From JAFGDH01 sp964447525 (GTDB lineage Archaea > Aenigmatarchaeota > Aenigmatarchaeia > QMZP01 > QMZT01): DNA of 41,273 bases. Of this stretch, positions 1 to 7,967 are shown in pieces. The notes below the pieces were generated by a model. It was given only the letters and a program-made list of their open reading frames with translations. It was not told the DNA's origin and did not search any database. The position numbers and the translations under genes are program-made. How positions within the stretch are numbered: position 1 is the first letter of the stretch; every line of letters begins with the position of its first letter. The stretch spans positions 1 to 41,273 of the forward strand of contig CAYUSU010000004.1 of the NCBI GenBank assembly GCA_964447525.1, given 5' to 3'.

Positions 1-625
1 CAGCATAAATAATGAGTCCCTGATCGATGTATGGTTCATACTCTTCGCGTTCTTCAATTGTGCATTCGTATTTGTCCAGATCGTCGTGCGTCTCGAATCT
101 CATGCATTTTTGTTCGGCCAGATTTCCGTAAGGCATCGGCTCCCTGATCGCGACGACTTTGAGACCCATGTCCCTGAGCATCAGCGTTATTTTTCTTGAA
201 GTCTGTGATTTACCGCATCCTGTCCTGACTGCGTCGATTGCTATGACAGGTTTTCTGGATTTGATCATTGTGGAAATCGGGGGTATAAACACGAACTTTG
301 CACCGTTTGAAAGGGAACGCGATGCTTTGCTCATGATATCATTGTAAGAAACATCGGAATATGCGAATACTACTTCGTCTATTTGTTTTTCTTTCACCAG
401 TCTTTCCATATCGGTTTCCGGGAAGATCGGTATTCCTTCCGGATAAAGACTTCCTGACAATTCCGGCGGGTATTTCGGCGTTCCCCCGTCAGTCGTCCCC
501 AAGTTCTGCTCAGAAGCCATGGTGAAAGCCACGACTAAATAATCATCATTATCTCTGAAAACCGTATTGAATGTATGGAAATCCATACCCAACGCACCCA
601 TTATTAACACTCTTTTCCTCGACAT
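1..625 (-). CDS. Cyclic 2,3-diphosphoglycerate synthetase-family protein (3' end missing)
   Basis: The coding region starts at the ATG ending at 625 and runs off the left edge, leaving about 208 residues. The N-terminus has a Rossmann-like start (VLIMGALGMDFHTFN) followed by PELSGSLYPEGIPIFP and VVFAYSDVSY. A P-loop-like AVRTGCGKSQ lies near residues 132-141, and HDDLDKYECTIEEREEYEP comes close to the break. This series matches the archaeal cyclic 2,3-diphosphoglycerate synthetase family. The methanogen enzyme makes the solute cyclic 2,3-diphosphoglycerate with ATP, but many family members in other archaea are untested, so the exact reaction is uncertain here. A GGAGG at 634-638 sits 8 bases before this ATG. 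An in-frame ATG at 631 is too close to it to be the start. Confidence 0.85.
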   Translation of the reverse strand, partial: MSRKRVLIMGALGMDFHTFNTVFRDNDDYLVVAFTMASEQNLGTTDGGTPKYPPELSGSLYPEGIPIFPETDMERLVKEKQIDEVVFAYSDVSYNDIMSKASRSLSNGAKFVFIPPISTMIKSRKPVIAIDAVRTGCGKSQTSRKITLMLRDMGLKVVAIREPMPYGNLAEQKCMRFETHDDLDKYECTIEEREEYEPYIDQGLIIYA

Positions 626-677
626 TATCATTACCTCCAGAAATTCGAATTTTATATGTTATCTTAATGAGATTTAA

Positions 678-696
678 AGGTTGGGTGAACCAACCT
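678..696 (-). terminator. Hairpin downstream of the lipoprotein gene
   Basis: A perfect 7-base inverted repeat (AGGTTGG / CCAACCT) with a 5-base loop lies just past the stop of the leftward lipoprotein gene. On the minus strand it is followed by TTTAAATC. A transcription stop or mRNA 3' end is the simplest reading, but archaeal terminators often need only a T-run, so the role is inferred. Confidence 0.45.
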
Positions 697-709
697 CTTT
701 TCCGTATAA

Positions 710-1264
710 TCAGAATTTCCTGTATATTTTTTCGGCAATTTTTGTTATTTCAACTTCCGGGACCGGTAACGAATAGATATCGATAGTTTCCCAGTATTTT
801 ATTTTCACGATCACATTGGATTTCCTGAACATCAGTTCAGAGAATCCCGGATCTACCGAAAACCAGCCGAATGATTCTAATGGGAGGTTCGCGATGAACG
901 ATATTTCGTCCTGTCTGCTTTCCTTGAAATCAGAGAAAAATACTCTTGCATCTTCTATTTCCGGGAACCTGTATATCGTGTTCTCTACGATATGTTTTAT
1001 CATTATCCCGTTCTCCGTCTTCATATTCGTGGCGTTCCTGTAAAGTATTTCCAGTTCCTGCCCTTCCATTCCCATAATCAACGGGTCCCCGTAAACGAAA
1101 TCCGGATGTAGATCATTCACTCCCATCAGAAATCCACCGAGTCCGCCTTCGATGTTTGTTTCCACTTTTATTTCAGGTGTCTCGGAAATCTGCTGTCCGG
1201 TTATGCAGCCGGAAGTTAGAATAACAACAATCAGAATCATCGGGAGGAATATCCTGTAATCCAT
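710..1264 (-). CDS. Predicted lipoprotein of unknown function
   Basis: This 184-residue protein starts with a hydrophobic segment ending in the lipobox-like LTSGC, with Cys at residue 20. That suggests export and lipid anchoring on the outer face of the membrane. The mature part has no motif I recognise; it alternates charged and aromatic residues in a probable alpha/beta fold, with FPEIEDARVFFSDFKESRQDE and a strand-rich C-terminus. It stands between the cyclic-diphosphoglycerate synthetase gene and an Lrp-type regulator, all on the minus strand. A hairpin follows its stop. The lipobox supports the location; the function is unknown. Confidence 0.7.
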   Translation of the reverse strand: MDYRIFLPMILIVVILTSGCITGQQISETPEIKVETNIEGGLGGFLMGVNDLHPDFVYGDPLIMGMEGQELEILYRNATNMKTENGIMIKHIVENTIYRFPEIEDARVFFSDFKESRQDEISFIANLPLESFGWFSVDPGFSELMFRKSNVIVKIKYWETIDIYSLPVPEVEITKIAEKIYRKF

Positions 1265-1300
1265 GAGTAATCTCTTGTGAAAAATCTTTTAACCTTATAT

Positions 1301-2314
1301 TCACCCATTTTTTAGGTTCTTTCCTTTCATTTCTTCCAGAATGAACTTCGGAAAGAATGTCTTCTTGAATTCGTTGTATATTGGAATGGTCTCCGAGAAT
1401 TGTATCATTTCAGAAAACTCTTCCCTTATCTTCCGTTCTGTTTTCCTGAAATCCTTCTCGTCCTCCGTTTCTATCCTCACTTCAAGATCCCATCTTCCCA
1501 TGGTTTTTGTTACTCTCGTGACCTTTGGATCACTGCATAGATATTTTATCAATCGTCCCTCATCTTCGACAGAAATATTATGATATCTCAGAAGTAGGAG
1601 TTTTGTGGAATAATTGGTTTCAGAAAAATCAATGAAAGTCCTGAATCCGCTTATGACTTCCATTTCTTCCAGTGCTTTCATTCTGTTAATAACGGTGCGC
1701 GCATTGCAACCAATTTTTCTGGATATTTCTATCGAGCTTTTTCGTGCAGTATCTGCAATTTCTGAAAGAAGAACAATGTCCTTTTCCTGCAGATCATAAG
1801 GTTCCCTGTCACCACCGACTATCATAACTGATCTCTTTTCTTTTTTGGTGTGAAGATAATCCCTTTCCATTACTCTCGATACTATGGTGGTGAGGATGTC
1901 GTAGTTCTGTACCTGTCTGGGAAATTTTGCGGTTATTCCTTTTATGATCTTATTGAACTGTGAAGGATTTCTTGCCCCGAACGTGCATATCAAATCGTAT
2001 CGTCCGCCACACGAAGCCAGCCACATTGTGTGGGTATCCTTTGCGAGATACTCTTCTATCTCTTCGAACTTCTTTTCCGTTATGTAATTTATCTTGAAAA
2101 GTACGCGGAAATTCAGCACTGGAAACCTCGAATAATCCATTAAAGTGTAGAAATTTTTGATTATTCCTTTGTTTGTCAAAGAGTTAACGGTATAGCTTAC
2201 GTTCTGTTCGCTTTTTCTAATTCCTCTGCCAATCTTCCTGAGACTGGTCCTTGAATCATGATCAAGCCATGATAGGATCTTCTTTTCCGTGTTTGTGATG
2301 TTTGTTTTGTTCAT
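1301..2314 (-). CDS. Tandem-duplicated Lrp/AsnC-family transcription regulator
   Basis: The 337 residues hold two Lrp/AsnC units in a row. Unit one has a winged helix (residues about 8-60, EKKILSWLDHDSRTSLRKIGR) and an alpha/beta effector region with MWLASCGGRYDLICTFG. Unit two has a second helix-turn-helix (about 175-235, SSIEISRKIGCNARTVINRM) and VTRVTKTMGRWDLEVRIETE. Normal Lrp proteins are about 150 residues with one unit, so this looks like an internal duplication or fusion. The G-x-(Y/W)-D-L motif of the effector domain is present in both halves. It is divergent from the YkuD gene at 2420 across an A/T-rich 105-base region, so it may control that gene or itself. Confidence 0.85.
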   Translation of the reverse strand: MNKTNITNTEKKILSWLDHDSRTSLRKIGRGIRKSEQNVSYTVNSLTNKGIIKNFYTLMDYSRFPVLNFRVLFKINYITEKKFEEIEEYLAKDTHTMWLASCGGRYDLICTFGARNPSQFNKIIKGITAKFPRQVQNYDILTTIVSRVMERDYLHTKKEKRSVMIVGGDREPYDLQEKDIVLLSEIADTARKSSIEISRKIGCNARTVINRMKALEEMEVISGFRTFIDFSETNYSTKLLLLRYHNISVEDEGRLIKYLCSDPKVTRVTKTMGRWDLEVRIETEDEKDFRKTERKIREEFSEMIQFSETIPIYNEFKKTFFPKFILEEMKGKNLKNG

Positions 2315-2419
2315 ATATTTTAATTAATATATTTTATTATATATAAATTGACTATTTGACAAAAGATATTTTTAGTAATATCAATAACATGGTAATGACA
2401 ACTATTAATTGTGTTATTT

Positions 2420-3106
2420 ATGAAAAATTCATATTCTGATACCGGGATTGTTTTGGGAAGATATATGAATCCTATACATGATGATGGGCCTCAGTATCTG
2501 CGTTTGAAAAATTATCCCGGTGTGATGGAGGAAATGAAAAAAAGCAAAATTATACTTCAAGAAGATGAGTTTAATGGCCAGGATCCCAACCACGTCTGGA
2601 CGATAGACAAATCGACTTTACTTATGGAAAATGATGTCATCGATTATCCGGTAGCAGTTGGGAAAAACGGCGATACTCCAGAGGGCGAATTTATCGTGGC
2701 GGAATTGTGGAAAAACCCTTATTGGATAAGAAGAAAAAATAAAACACTGTATCTTCCCGGTGTGTCCAATCCAATCGGTGACTTCCTTGTCATACTGGCT
2801 GACCCGGTTTCAGGGAAAAAAATAAGTCAGTCCATCCATAAATGGTCTGGTTACCCCGTGAATAAAAAAGAATTCCGTCCGGGGAACGGTACGGAAGGAT
2901 GCGTCGTACTTAACGAATCATGCATGAGAGATTTCAGTAAAAGGGTCCAATTGGCTGACAGGATAATAATAACGAAGGATAAACAATCTTTGCAAACCGC
3001 AGATGCTGCAAACGATTTTTCTAGGATGCATTTGGATGATCCTAAACGGATGGAAAGAATAATGAGAATGATAAGCGATGAAGGCCAGATGGCGATGTGT
3101 GCTTAA
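2420..3106 (+). CDS. YkuD-type L,D-transpeptidase domain protein
   Basis: About 228 residues. The family signature is visible: VWTIDKSTLLM, then PVAVGKNGDTPEGEFIV (the usual TPxGxF), then IGDFLVILAD, then SIHKWSG, ending in GNGTEGCVVL. The likely catalytic pair is His140 and Cys161, counting from the ATG at 2420. In bacteria such enzymes crosslink peptidoglycan by L,D-transpeptidation. Archaea lack that polymer, and this protein shows no signal peptide or membrane segment, so the substrate here is unknown. The usual S/T-x-G-C appears as T-E-G-C. A GTG at 2411 is a possible alternative start; the ATG is preferred. It is transcribed away from the double Lrp regulator and ends one base before the convergent diphthine ligase gene. 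Confidence 0.8.
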   Translation: MKNSYSDTGIVLGRYMNPIHDDGPQYLRLKNYPGVMEEMKKSKIILQEDEFNGQDPNHVWTIDKSTLLMENDVIDYPVAVGKNGDTPEGEFIVAELWKNPYWIRRKNKTLYLPGVSNPIGDFLVILADPVSGKKISQSIHKWSGYPVNKKEFRPGNGTEGCVVLNESCMRDFSKRVQLADRIIITKDKQSLQTADAANDFSRMHLDDPKRMERIMRMISDEGQMAMCA

Positions 3107-3107
3107 A

Positions 3108-3785
3108 TTATTTGTTTACTGGTTTAGCCTTCCTGAACAGATAGAATCCTGAATCCCTGTCCCAGACGGTTTCCGCTTCCTCGATTTCGATCCTTTTCTT
3201 GAAAAGCGGGCAGTCCAAAACGAATGTCTCTGCCTCTCCGCCTTCGAAAGCCATGTGAAAGCGATGCTTTTCGGCGAGTTTTTTGAGTTCTTTGTATGCT
3301 TCCTGATCTATTATACGACCAAGCCATTCCTTCCCCAGACCCTCGCACGCCACCCCGATGATCATGACTCTGAACCCTGCTCCCAATATGAGATCCCAGT
3401 ATTTCTCCGAATCGATATGCCAGTAAGGGACCATGCTTTTCAGTTCCAGCGAATCGTTTATTGCCTTTATCCGGTTGTACTGGTATTTGCTGGCGAGACC
3501 ACCGGCTATTACTCCGTCTATCTCTTTCTTAACCGATTCGATGGATTTCTTCAGGTCGGAGAGTTCCTTTTCTTTCTCCCCCTTCGTGTCCCAGAATACG
3601 TGGTTGAGTCCCATTGATTCCGACTGGAATTTGGTGAACTTCAGGTTAGGATAATGGAACATGTAGGATTCCCTGTTTTCAGTGAGCATTGTGATCAGAT
3701 ACTTTACTTCATGACCGTTTTTGATCATGTCGTATACAGCGAATACGGAATCCTTGCCACCGGAGAATAACGCTGCCAAATTCAT
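3108..3785 (-). CDS. dph6: Diphthine-ammonia ligase
   Basis: A 225-residue PP-loop ATP-pyrophosphatase. SGGKDS at residues 8-13 is the ATP-binding loop. Further family marks are YLITMLTENRESYMFH, GVIAGGLASKYQ, the GVACEGLGKEWLGR block, and MAFEGGEAETFVLDCPLF near the C-terminus. The enzyme converts diphthine to diphthamide on the conserved histidine of elongation factor 2, the last step of that pathway, in the cytoplasm. Length is normal for the archaeal form. It converges on the YkuD gene and is downstream of the coiled-coil gene on the same strand, 31 bases apart. Confidence 0.92.
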   Translation of the reverse strand: MNLAALFSGGKDSVFAVYDMIKNGHEVKYLITMLTENRESYMFHYPNLKFTKFQSESMGLNHVFWDTKGEKEKELSDLKKSIESVKKEIDGVIAGGLASKYQYNRIKAINDSLELKSMVPYWHIDSEKYWDLILGAGFRVMIIGVACEGLGKEWLGRIIDQEAYKELKKLAEKHRFHMAFEGGEAETFVLDCPLFKKRIEIEEAETVWDRDSGFYLFRKAKPVNK

Positions 3786-3816
3786 AAAATAAAGAAATTT
3801 TCATGTTTTATAAACG

Positions 3817-5391
3817 TTATTGATTATTTATTGAGTTTTCCAGCCTCTCTGAAAGTTCTAATATTCTGGAATATAACCCTTGGGCATAAGTATATGAAAC
3901 TTTCGTTGCGATTGTTTTGTAAAGGCTCAGAATATGATCATAAAGACTTCTCGCCATTTCGAAATCATTGTTGTTCATGTTCTCGTTTGCTTCGTCTATG
4001 AGATCTTCCAGTTCTGATTTGATGCTCTCTATGGATTCATTGATTTTTTCAGGTTCTTCCGGTTCCTCTGTTTTCAGTGAGGGTATTTCAGGAAGAACTT
4101 TCTCATTTTTGGCGTCCTCGTCTTCTTCATTGTTTGGGATGAGTGTCTCGTATAGTGCTGTTTTTTCCTTTTCCATTTTCTTATTTTTTGAAGGCTTGAT
4201 GTCAATTTTGATGTCTTCCGGGCTCTGTACGTTTTTCAGTTCAATTAGTTTTTTGTCTATATCATCCTGCTTTTTCTTGAGGTTCAATACAACTCGTTCG
4301 AACTGTCCGAATATTTCTTCCATCTTAAGGTTTTCGATCATATCCATTTTGCTCTTGATGTAATCTATGTCATTCTTTGTTTTACTGTCCAGTCCGCCTT
4401 TTTGTGTCCTTACGTCGTTGTATTTGCTTTTCATTTCTACAATATCTGACTTGATTGCGTTTATCTGTTCCGTGAGAATGTGCACTGTGTCCATGAGTGG
4501 ATGGAGTTCTTTTCTGTACTCTTCCGTGTTACCTGCATTTAACTTCGAATTTATTTTTAGTTTTTCCAGGTTTTCTATCCGTGATATCATTACGTTTTTT
4601 AATTTTTCCAATTTGTTTTCCATGTCTTTGATTGTCATGAATATTTTTTTATCTGGTTTCTCTGATCTGGAATCAACAGTCTTTTGTATCTTTGCCATAA
4701 GTTTTCCGTTTTCCACGGCGGTTTTTATGTAATCATCCACCTTGGCTTCTTTTAGCTGAACGGCTTTCGCCATCTTTCCGAACTTATTCATATCATCCTT
4801 CAGAATATCCATTTTCCGAAGTTTTCCCGATATTTTTTCCTGGTCTGCCCTGTTTTTGATTATTGATTTTTCCAGTTCCCTGATCTTTTTGGACCAGTCG
4901 GTCATGCTTTCTGTCCCTGAAATATTCTCCTGTAATTTTGATATCATGTTTTTATTTTCATTGATCATTCCGTCGCTCTTTTCGATTTCGTTCTTCAGTA
5001 TATTCATGGCTTTCGACAGGTTTTCATGATCCAGATCACTGATCATGTTATTGACAGTTGAAAAATCCGTATCTATCTTGTCCACCGTTTTTTCATTTTC
5101 CAGAATCATGTTCCTGAGTTCCCCGATCCTTTCGGAAAGCTCCGATATCCTTTCGTTTTGATGGTCGCTCATGTTTTGCAGGGCTTCTATCATCCCGTTG
5201 TTTTTTTCTATCAGATGAATGGGATCATCTTTCATGATTTCCTTTCTCACGGTGATTTTTTTGTTTAAATCCGTTCTTGGTTTGGGTTTAAGCTTATCGA
5301 ATTCTTCCTGTGTTATCGTATTGTCGGTTTTCTTATCTTTCTTGATCCCGATATGCGCTGCCTTTTTTACTTTTGGAATTATACCCGCCAA
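3817..5391 (-). CDS. Long coiled-coil protein of unknown function
   Basis: A 524-residue soluble protein, mostly heptad-like Leu/Ile/Met with Lys/Glu/Asp/Asn (residues about 60-400). No ATPase motif or transmembrane segment is visible. A low-complexity acidic linker (NNEEDEDAKNEK, PEEPEK) leads to a C-terminal helical hairpin (FEMARSLYDHILSLYKTIATK and YTYAQGLYSRILELSERLE), similar in look to MIT- or TPR-like tails. The start is a TTG at 5389-5391, chosen because GGTGAT lies just upstream; no in-frame ATG precedes it. It may be structural or scaffolding, perhaps membrane- or chromosome-linked. Function is not recognised. Confidence 0.75.
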   Translation of the reverse strand: MAGIIPKVKKAAHIGIKKDKKTDNTITQEEFDKLKPKPRTDLNKKITVRKEIMKDDPIHLIEKNNGMIEALQNMSDHQNERISELSERIGELRNMILENEKTVDKIDTDFSTVNNMISDLDHENLSKAMNILKNEIEKSDGMINENKNMISKLQENISGTESMTDWSKKIRELEKSIIKNRADQEKISGKLRKMDILKDDMNKFGKMAKAVQLKEAKVDDYIKTAVENGKLMAKIQKTVDSRSEKPDKKIFMTIKDMENKLEKLKNVMISRIENLEKLKINSKLNAGNTEEYRKELHPLMDTVHILTEQINAIKSDIVEMKSKYNDVRTQKGGLDSKTKNDIDYIKSKMDMIENLKMEEIFGQFERVVLNLKKKQDDIDKKLIELKNVQSPEDIKIDIKPSKNKKMEKEKTALYETLIPNNEEDEDAKNEKVLPEIPSLKTEEPEEPEKINESIESIKSELEDLIDEANENMNNNDFEMARSLYDHILSLYKTIATKVSYTYAQGLYSRILELSERLENSINNQ

Positions 5392-5547
5392 AACATCACC
5401 GATTAACGATTAACATATCCTAAATACTTTATTAATTTTTAACTTTTTCCCCTAATAAACATAATTTGGTTTGTAAAAAGAATATAAATCGTTTTTACAG
5501 TCTAATATGATATAAACGAACGTCTTTCGAAAACAAGTGTGTGATGA

Positions 5548-5555
5548 TTTATACC
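5548..5555 (+). promoter_or_regulatory. TATA-like box of the tRNA-Val gene
   Basis: TTTATACC lies about 30 bases before the first base of the tRNA at 5584, the usual archaeal spacing for a TATA box. No other gene starts nearby on this strand. Confidence 0.5.
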
Positions 5556-5604
5556 GATTGATCCAAGTCATCTCTCCCGGATTGGGCCGGTGGTCTAGTG
5601 GCTG

Positions 5605-5667
5605 CAAAGGAAACCGAACACATGTTCGGGAAACAAGTGATCCGGTTGGTTTACTTGATTTGACATA
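5605..5667 (+). other. Non-canonical intron in the D-loop of tRNA-Val (ends approximate)
   Basis: This stretch separates GG (5600-5601) of the D-loop from the 3' half of the D-stem. It can fold into a CCGAACA/TGTTCGG hairpin (5614-5620 with 5623-5629) and a CAAGT/ACTTG hairpin (5634-5638 with 5653-5657). Its ends come together through AAA (5606-5608) with TTT (5659-5661). A relaxed bulge-helix-bulge can be drawn with TGGC (5599-5602) against GACA (5662-5665), with one G-A mismatch, and 3-base bulges TGC and TAA. I could not find a strict motif, so the splice points may be off by a few bases. Confidence 0.6.
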
Positions 5668-5685
5668 AATGACGCCGCCCTTACA

Positions 5686-5731
5686 ATGGTTCGACCACTT
5701 ATGTGAATACCGTGTGGTCATTCCATGAGTG
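5686..5731 (+). other. Canonical 37/38 intron of tRNA-Val
   Basis: A 46-base intron. A clean bulge-helix-bulge is visible: the 4-pair central helix is CTTA (5680-5683) with TGAG (5726-5729). The 3-base bulges are CAA (5684-5686) and TGA (5730-5732). The next helix is TGG (5687-5689) with CCA (5723-5725). An inner stem GACCAC (5693-5698) pairs with GTGGTC (5714-5719). Cutting after the second base of each bulge gives the canonical position. Confidence 0.88.
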
Positions 5732-5767
5732 AGGCGGAGATCGAGAGTTCAATTCTCTCCCGGCCCA

Positions 5768-5781
5768 TTTTTCTTTTTTTT
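5768..5781 (+). terminator. T-run terminator after tRNA-Val
   Basis: Thirteen T broken by one C begin right after the discriminator base, the common archaeal terminator form. Confidence 0.65.
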
Positions 5782-5856
5782 GTTATCTGGTTAGTTAATT
5801 ATTTATAAAGTTCAATTCCATTATTCAATTCTTGGACGGCTTGGGGTGGATAGCTG

Positions 5857-5864
5857 TTATAAAA
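5857..5864 (+). promoter_or_regulatory. TATA-like box of mcm
   Basis: TTATAAAA is centred about 24 bases before the mcm ATG at 5885. This places transcription start at or next to the start codon, so the mRNA is probably leaderless. No purine-rich ribosome binding site precedes the ATG. Confidence 0.5.
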
Positions 5865-5884
5865 TTTGATTTCATGATGATAAT

Positions 5885-7876
5885 ATGACGAATGAGAAGC
5901 ATACCCGGGAGGAGCTTTCTTCCAAATTCAGCACATTCATAGAGAATTTTTACAAAAAGAAAGCAACAAAAGCGGCCAGCGAGGGAAAGCCACTTGTTAT
6001 CGAGTTTCCGAAACTTGACAAGTTCGATATCGGTCTTTCTGATCTTCTCACTAAAAACCCGAAAAAATTCTTCGAGATAGCTGAAGAAGGGATAGCTCAT
6101 ATAGAGCTTCCCGGACCGGTTGTTCTTAGGATAATGGACGCCGGACTCACGGATATTCGCGACCTCCGGTCCCGTCACATAAACAAATTCATTGCCGTGG
6201 AAGGGATAGTCAGGAGAGCCAGCGAGATTCGTCCTGAAATAATCGAAACGCTCTGGGAGTGTCCGGACTGCGGTGAGATAATAAACCAGCCGAGGTCAGG
6301 TTCCGTTGTTTTCAAACCTTTTCAGTGCACCAAATGCGGCAACAAACAGGGGCTGAAACAGCTTGAAAAGAAGATGATAGATACGAGATGGGTAGTGATC
6401 GAGGAGCCTTTCGAACTCACGGAAGGGGAGAAACCCTGCCAGCTTAACATTCTCCTTACTGAAGATCTCGTGTCCCCGGACGGGAGAAGGATAACTGATC
6501 CGGGAAACAGGCTGAAGATAACGGGTGTCCTGAAAGAGATTCCGAAAGGAAAACATTATTCGGTCAAACTGGACTTTTACCTTGAAAGCAACCACGTACA
6601 GCCAACTGAAACCGGATGGATTCACATAGCTATAACGAAGGAAGACGAAAAGGCGATAAAGGCATTTGCCGCCGACCCGATGATATACGAGAAACTGATC
6701 AATTCGCTCGCTCCGTCACTGTACGGGATGAAGGACGTCAAGGAATCAATAATAATGCAGCTGTTCGGCGGCGTTCCCAAGACGATGAAGGACGGCACGA
6801 ATTTCAGGGGAGACATTCACATTTTAATAGTCGGTGATCCGTCCAGCGGTAAATCACAGTTACTGAAACTGGTTCCGGAAATAGTTCCGCGTGGGAGGTA
6901 TGTTTCAGGGAAGGGTGTGACCGGAGCCGGTCTTACAGCCACCGTCACGAAAGATGAACTGTTTATGGGAGGATGGGTTCTCGAAGCAGGCGCGCTCGTC
7001 CTCACTAACAAGGGACTGCTTGCTATTGACGAGTTCGAGAAAATGAGCCAGGATGATCAGGTGGCAATGCACGAGGCGCTTGAACAGGGGACTATATCCA
7101 TTGCCAAGGCAAGCATAATGGCCACACTGCCGGCGAAGACCTCGGTTCTCGCGGGCGGTAACCCTAAATTTTCAAGATTCGATCCTTACATACCAATATC
7201 CAAACAGATCACCATACCCGAGACCCTTCTTACGCGATTCGATCTCAAGTTCGCTTTGAGGGACGTTCCCAACATGGAGCAGGACAAGAAGATCGTTGAT
7301 CACGTTCTCAGATCGCGAATAGGCGAGGATGCCGACACAATTCCGGTTATCGATACGCAGATGATCCGTAAATACATTACATACGCAAGGATGAATTACC
7401 AGCCTACGCTTTCGGACGAATGCGGAAAGATACTTCGCAAATTCTACATAAACACGAGAAAGCAGGCTGAAAGTGGCGGTCCCATTCCGATCACGTTGCG
7501 ACAATTCGAGGCGCTCATCAGGATCGCGGAAGCCTCCGCGAAAATACAGCTTTCTCCTGAAGTGAGGAAGGAAGATGCCCAGCGGGCGATAAGGCTCATG
7601 CGCGCTTCCCTCAGGCAGCTCGGTTTCGAACCGGAGACCGGTATGATAGACATTGACAGGAGCGAAGGAGCGACGACATCCAGGGAGCGTTCGAAGATTC
7701 GCGTGATAATGGAAATAATAAACGAATTATCCAAGAAATCCAAGGAGATTCCCATGACAGAAATAAACAATGAGGCCAAGAAAGAGGGAATCGATGAAGT
7801 GGACGAAGTGATCGAGAAACTGAAGAGGGAAGGAATGCTCTTCGAGCCCAATCCGGGTTATGTGCAGAAAGTCTGA
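5885..7876 (+). CDS. mcm: MCM replicative DNA helicase
   Basis: A 663-residue archaeal MCM of normal length with no intein. The N-terminal domain has a zinc site with Cys126, 129, 148 and 151 (CPDC, CTKC). The AAA+ core has Walker A GDPSSGKS (residues 317-324), Walker B LLAIDEFE with Asp382-Glu383, sensor-type AGGNPKFSRFDPY, and arginine finger LLTRFD (Arg451). A winged helix ends at EPNPGYVQKV. It unwinds DNA ahead of the fork as a ring hexamer. The start is the ATG after the TATA box. After the TGA the same frame stays open for 24 more codons, noted separately. Confidence 0.97.
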   Translation: MTNEKHTREELSSKFSTFIENFYKKKATKAASEGKPLVIEFPKLDKFDIGLSDLLTKNPKKFFEIAEEGIAHIELPGPVVLRIMDAGLTDIRDLRSRHINKFIAVEGIVRRASEIRPEIIETLWECPDCGEIINQPRSGSVVFKPFQCTKCGNKQGLKQLEKKMIDTRWVVIEEPFELTEGEKPCQLNILLTEDLVSPDGRRITDPGNRLKITGVLKEIPKGKHYSVKLDFYLESNHVQPTETGWIHIAITKEDEKAIKAFAADPMIYEKLINSLAPSLYGMKDVKESIIMQLFGGVPKTMKDGTNFRGDIHILIVGDPSSGKSQLLKLVPEIVPRGRYVSGKGVTGAGLTATVTKDELFMGGWVLEAGALVLTNKGLLAIDEFEKMSQDDQVAMHEALEQGTISIAKASIMATLPAKTSVLAGGNPKFSRFDPYIPISKQITIPETLLTRFDLKFALRDVPNMEQDKKIVDHVLRSRIGEDADTIPVIDTQMIRKYITYARMNYQPTLSDECGKILRKFYINTRKQAESGGPIPITLRQFEALIRIAEASAKIQLSPEVRKEDAQRAIRLMRASLRQLGFEPETGMIDIDRSEGATTSRERSKIRVIMEIINELSKKSKEIPMTEINNEAKKEGIDEVDEVIEKLKREGMLFEPNPGYVQKV

Positions 7877-7951
7877 TTTCATGAAGATATATTTTCCGTC
7901 CGCCAGAAAGACATTTCTGCCATAGAAAAAGCCATAGACTACGTAAAATGA
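7877..7951 (+). other. In-frame open stretch after the mcm stop codon
   Basis: Directly after the mcm TGA, the same reading frame continues for 24 sense codons to a second TGA at 7949-7951. The predicted peptide has a coding-like helical look (DIFSVRQKDISAIEKAIDYVK). It has no start codon of its own. It could be a rare readthrough tail, a remnant of a lost gene, or chance. Normal MCM proteins end at the first stop. Confidence 0.25.
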
Positions 7952-7967
7952 TAATTGTTTACTTCCT

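Larger units (their letters stand above)
5584..5767 (+). tRNA. tRNA-Val (anticodon TAC) with two insertions
   Basis: The acceptor stem GGGCCGG (5584-5590) pairs with CCGGCCC (5760-5766), with A5767 as discriminator and no encoded CCA. The D-stem GTC (5593-5595) pairs with GAC (5671-5673). The anticodon stem CCGCC (5675-5679) pairs with GGCGG (5733-5737), and the loop carries TAC at 5682-5684. The T-arm is GAGAG-TTCAATT-CTCTC (5743-5759). Two stretches interrupt it: 46 bases after position 37 (5686-5731) and roughly 63-67 bases inside the D-loop (about 5605-5667). After removal of both, the RNA is about 72-75 bases. Both must be spliced by the archaeal endonuclease, a candidate for which is encoded at 13714-14904. 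Confidence 0.93.

Noticed and set aside
5541..5575. GTGATGA resembling box C of a C/D guide RNA
   Set aside because: No box D (CTGA) or internal C'/D' boxes follow; the overlapping TTTATACC fits a tRNA promoter better.
5452..5721. An 89-codon minus-strand frame across the tRNA
   Set aside because: It lies over the tRNA and its introns; the RNA pairing explains the sequence.
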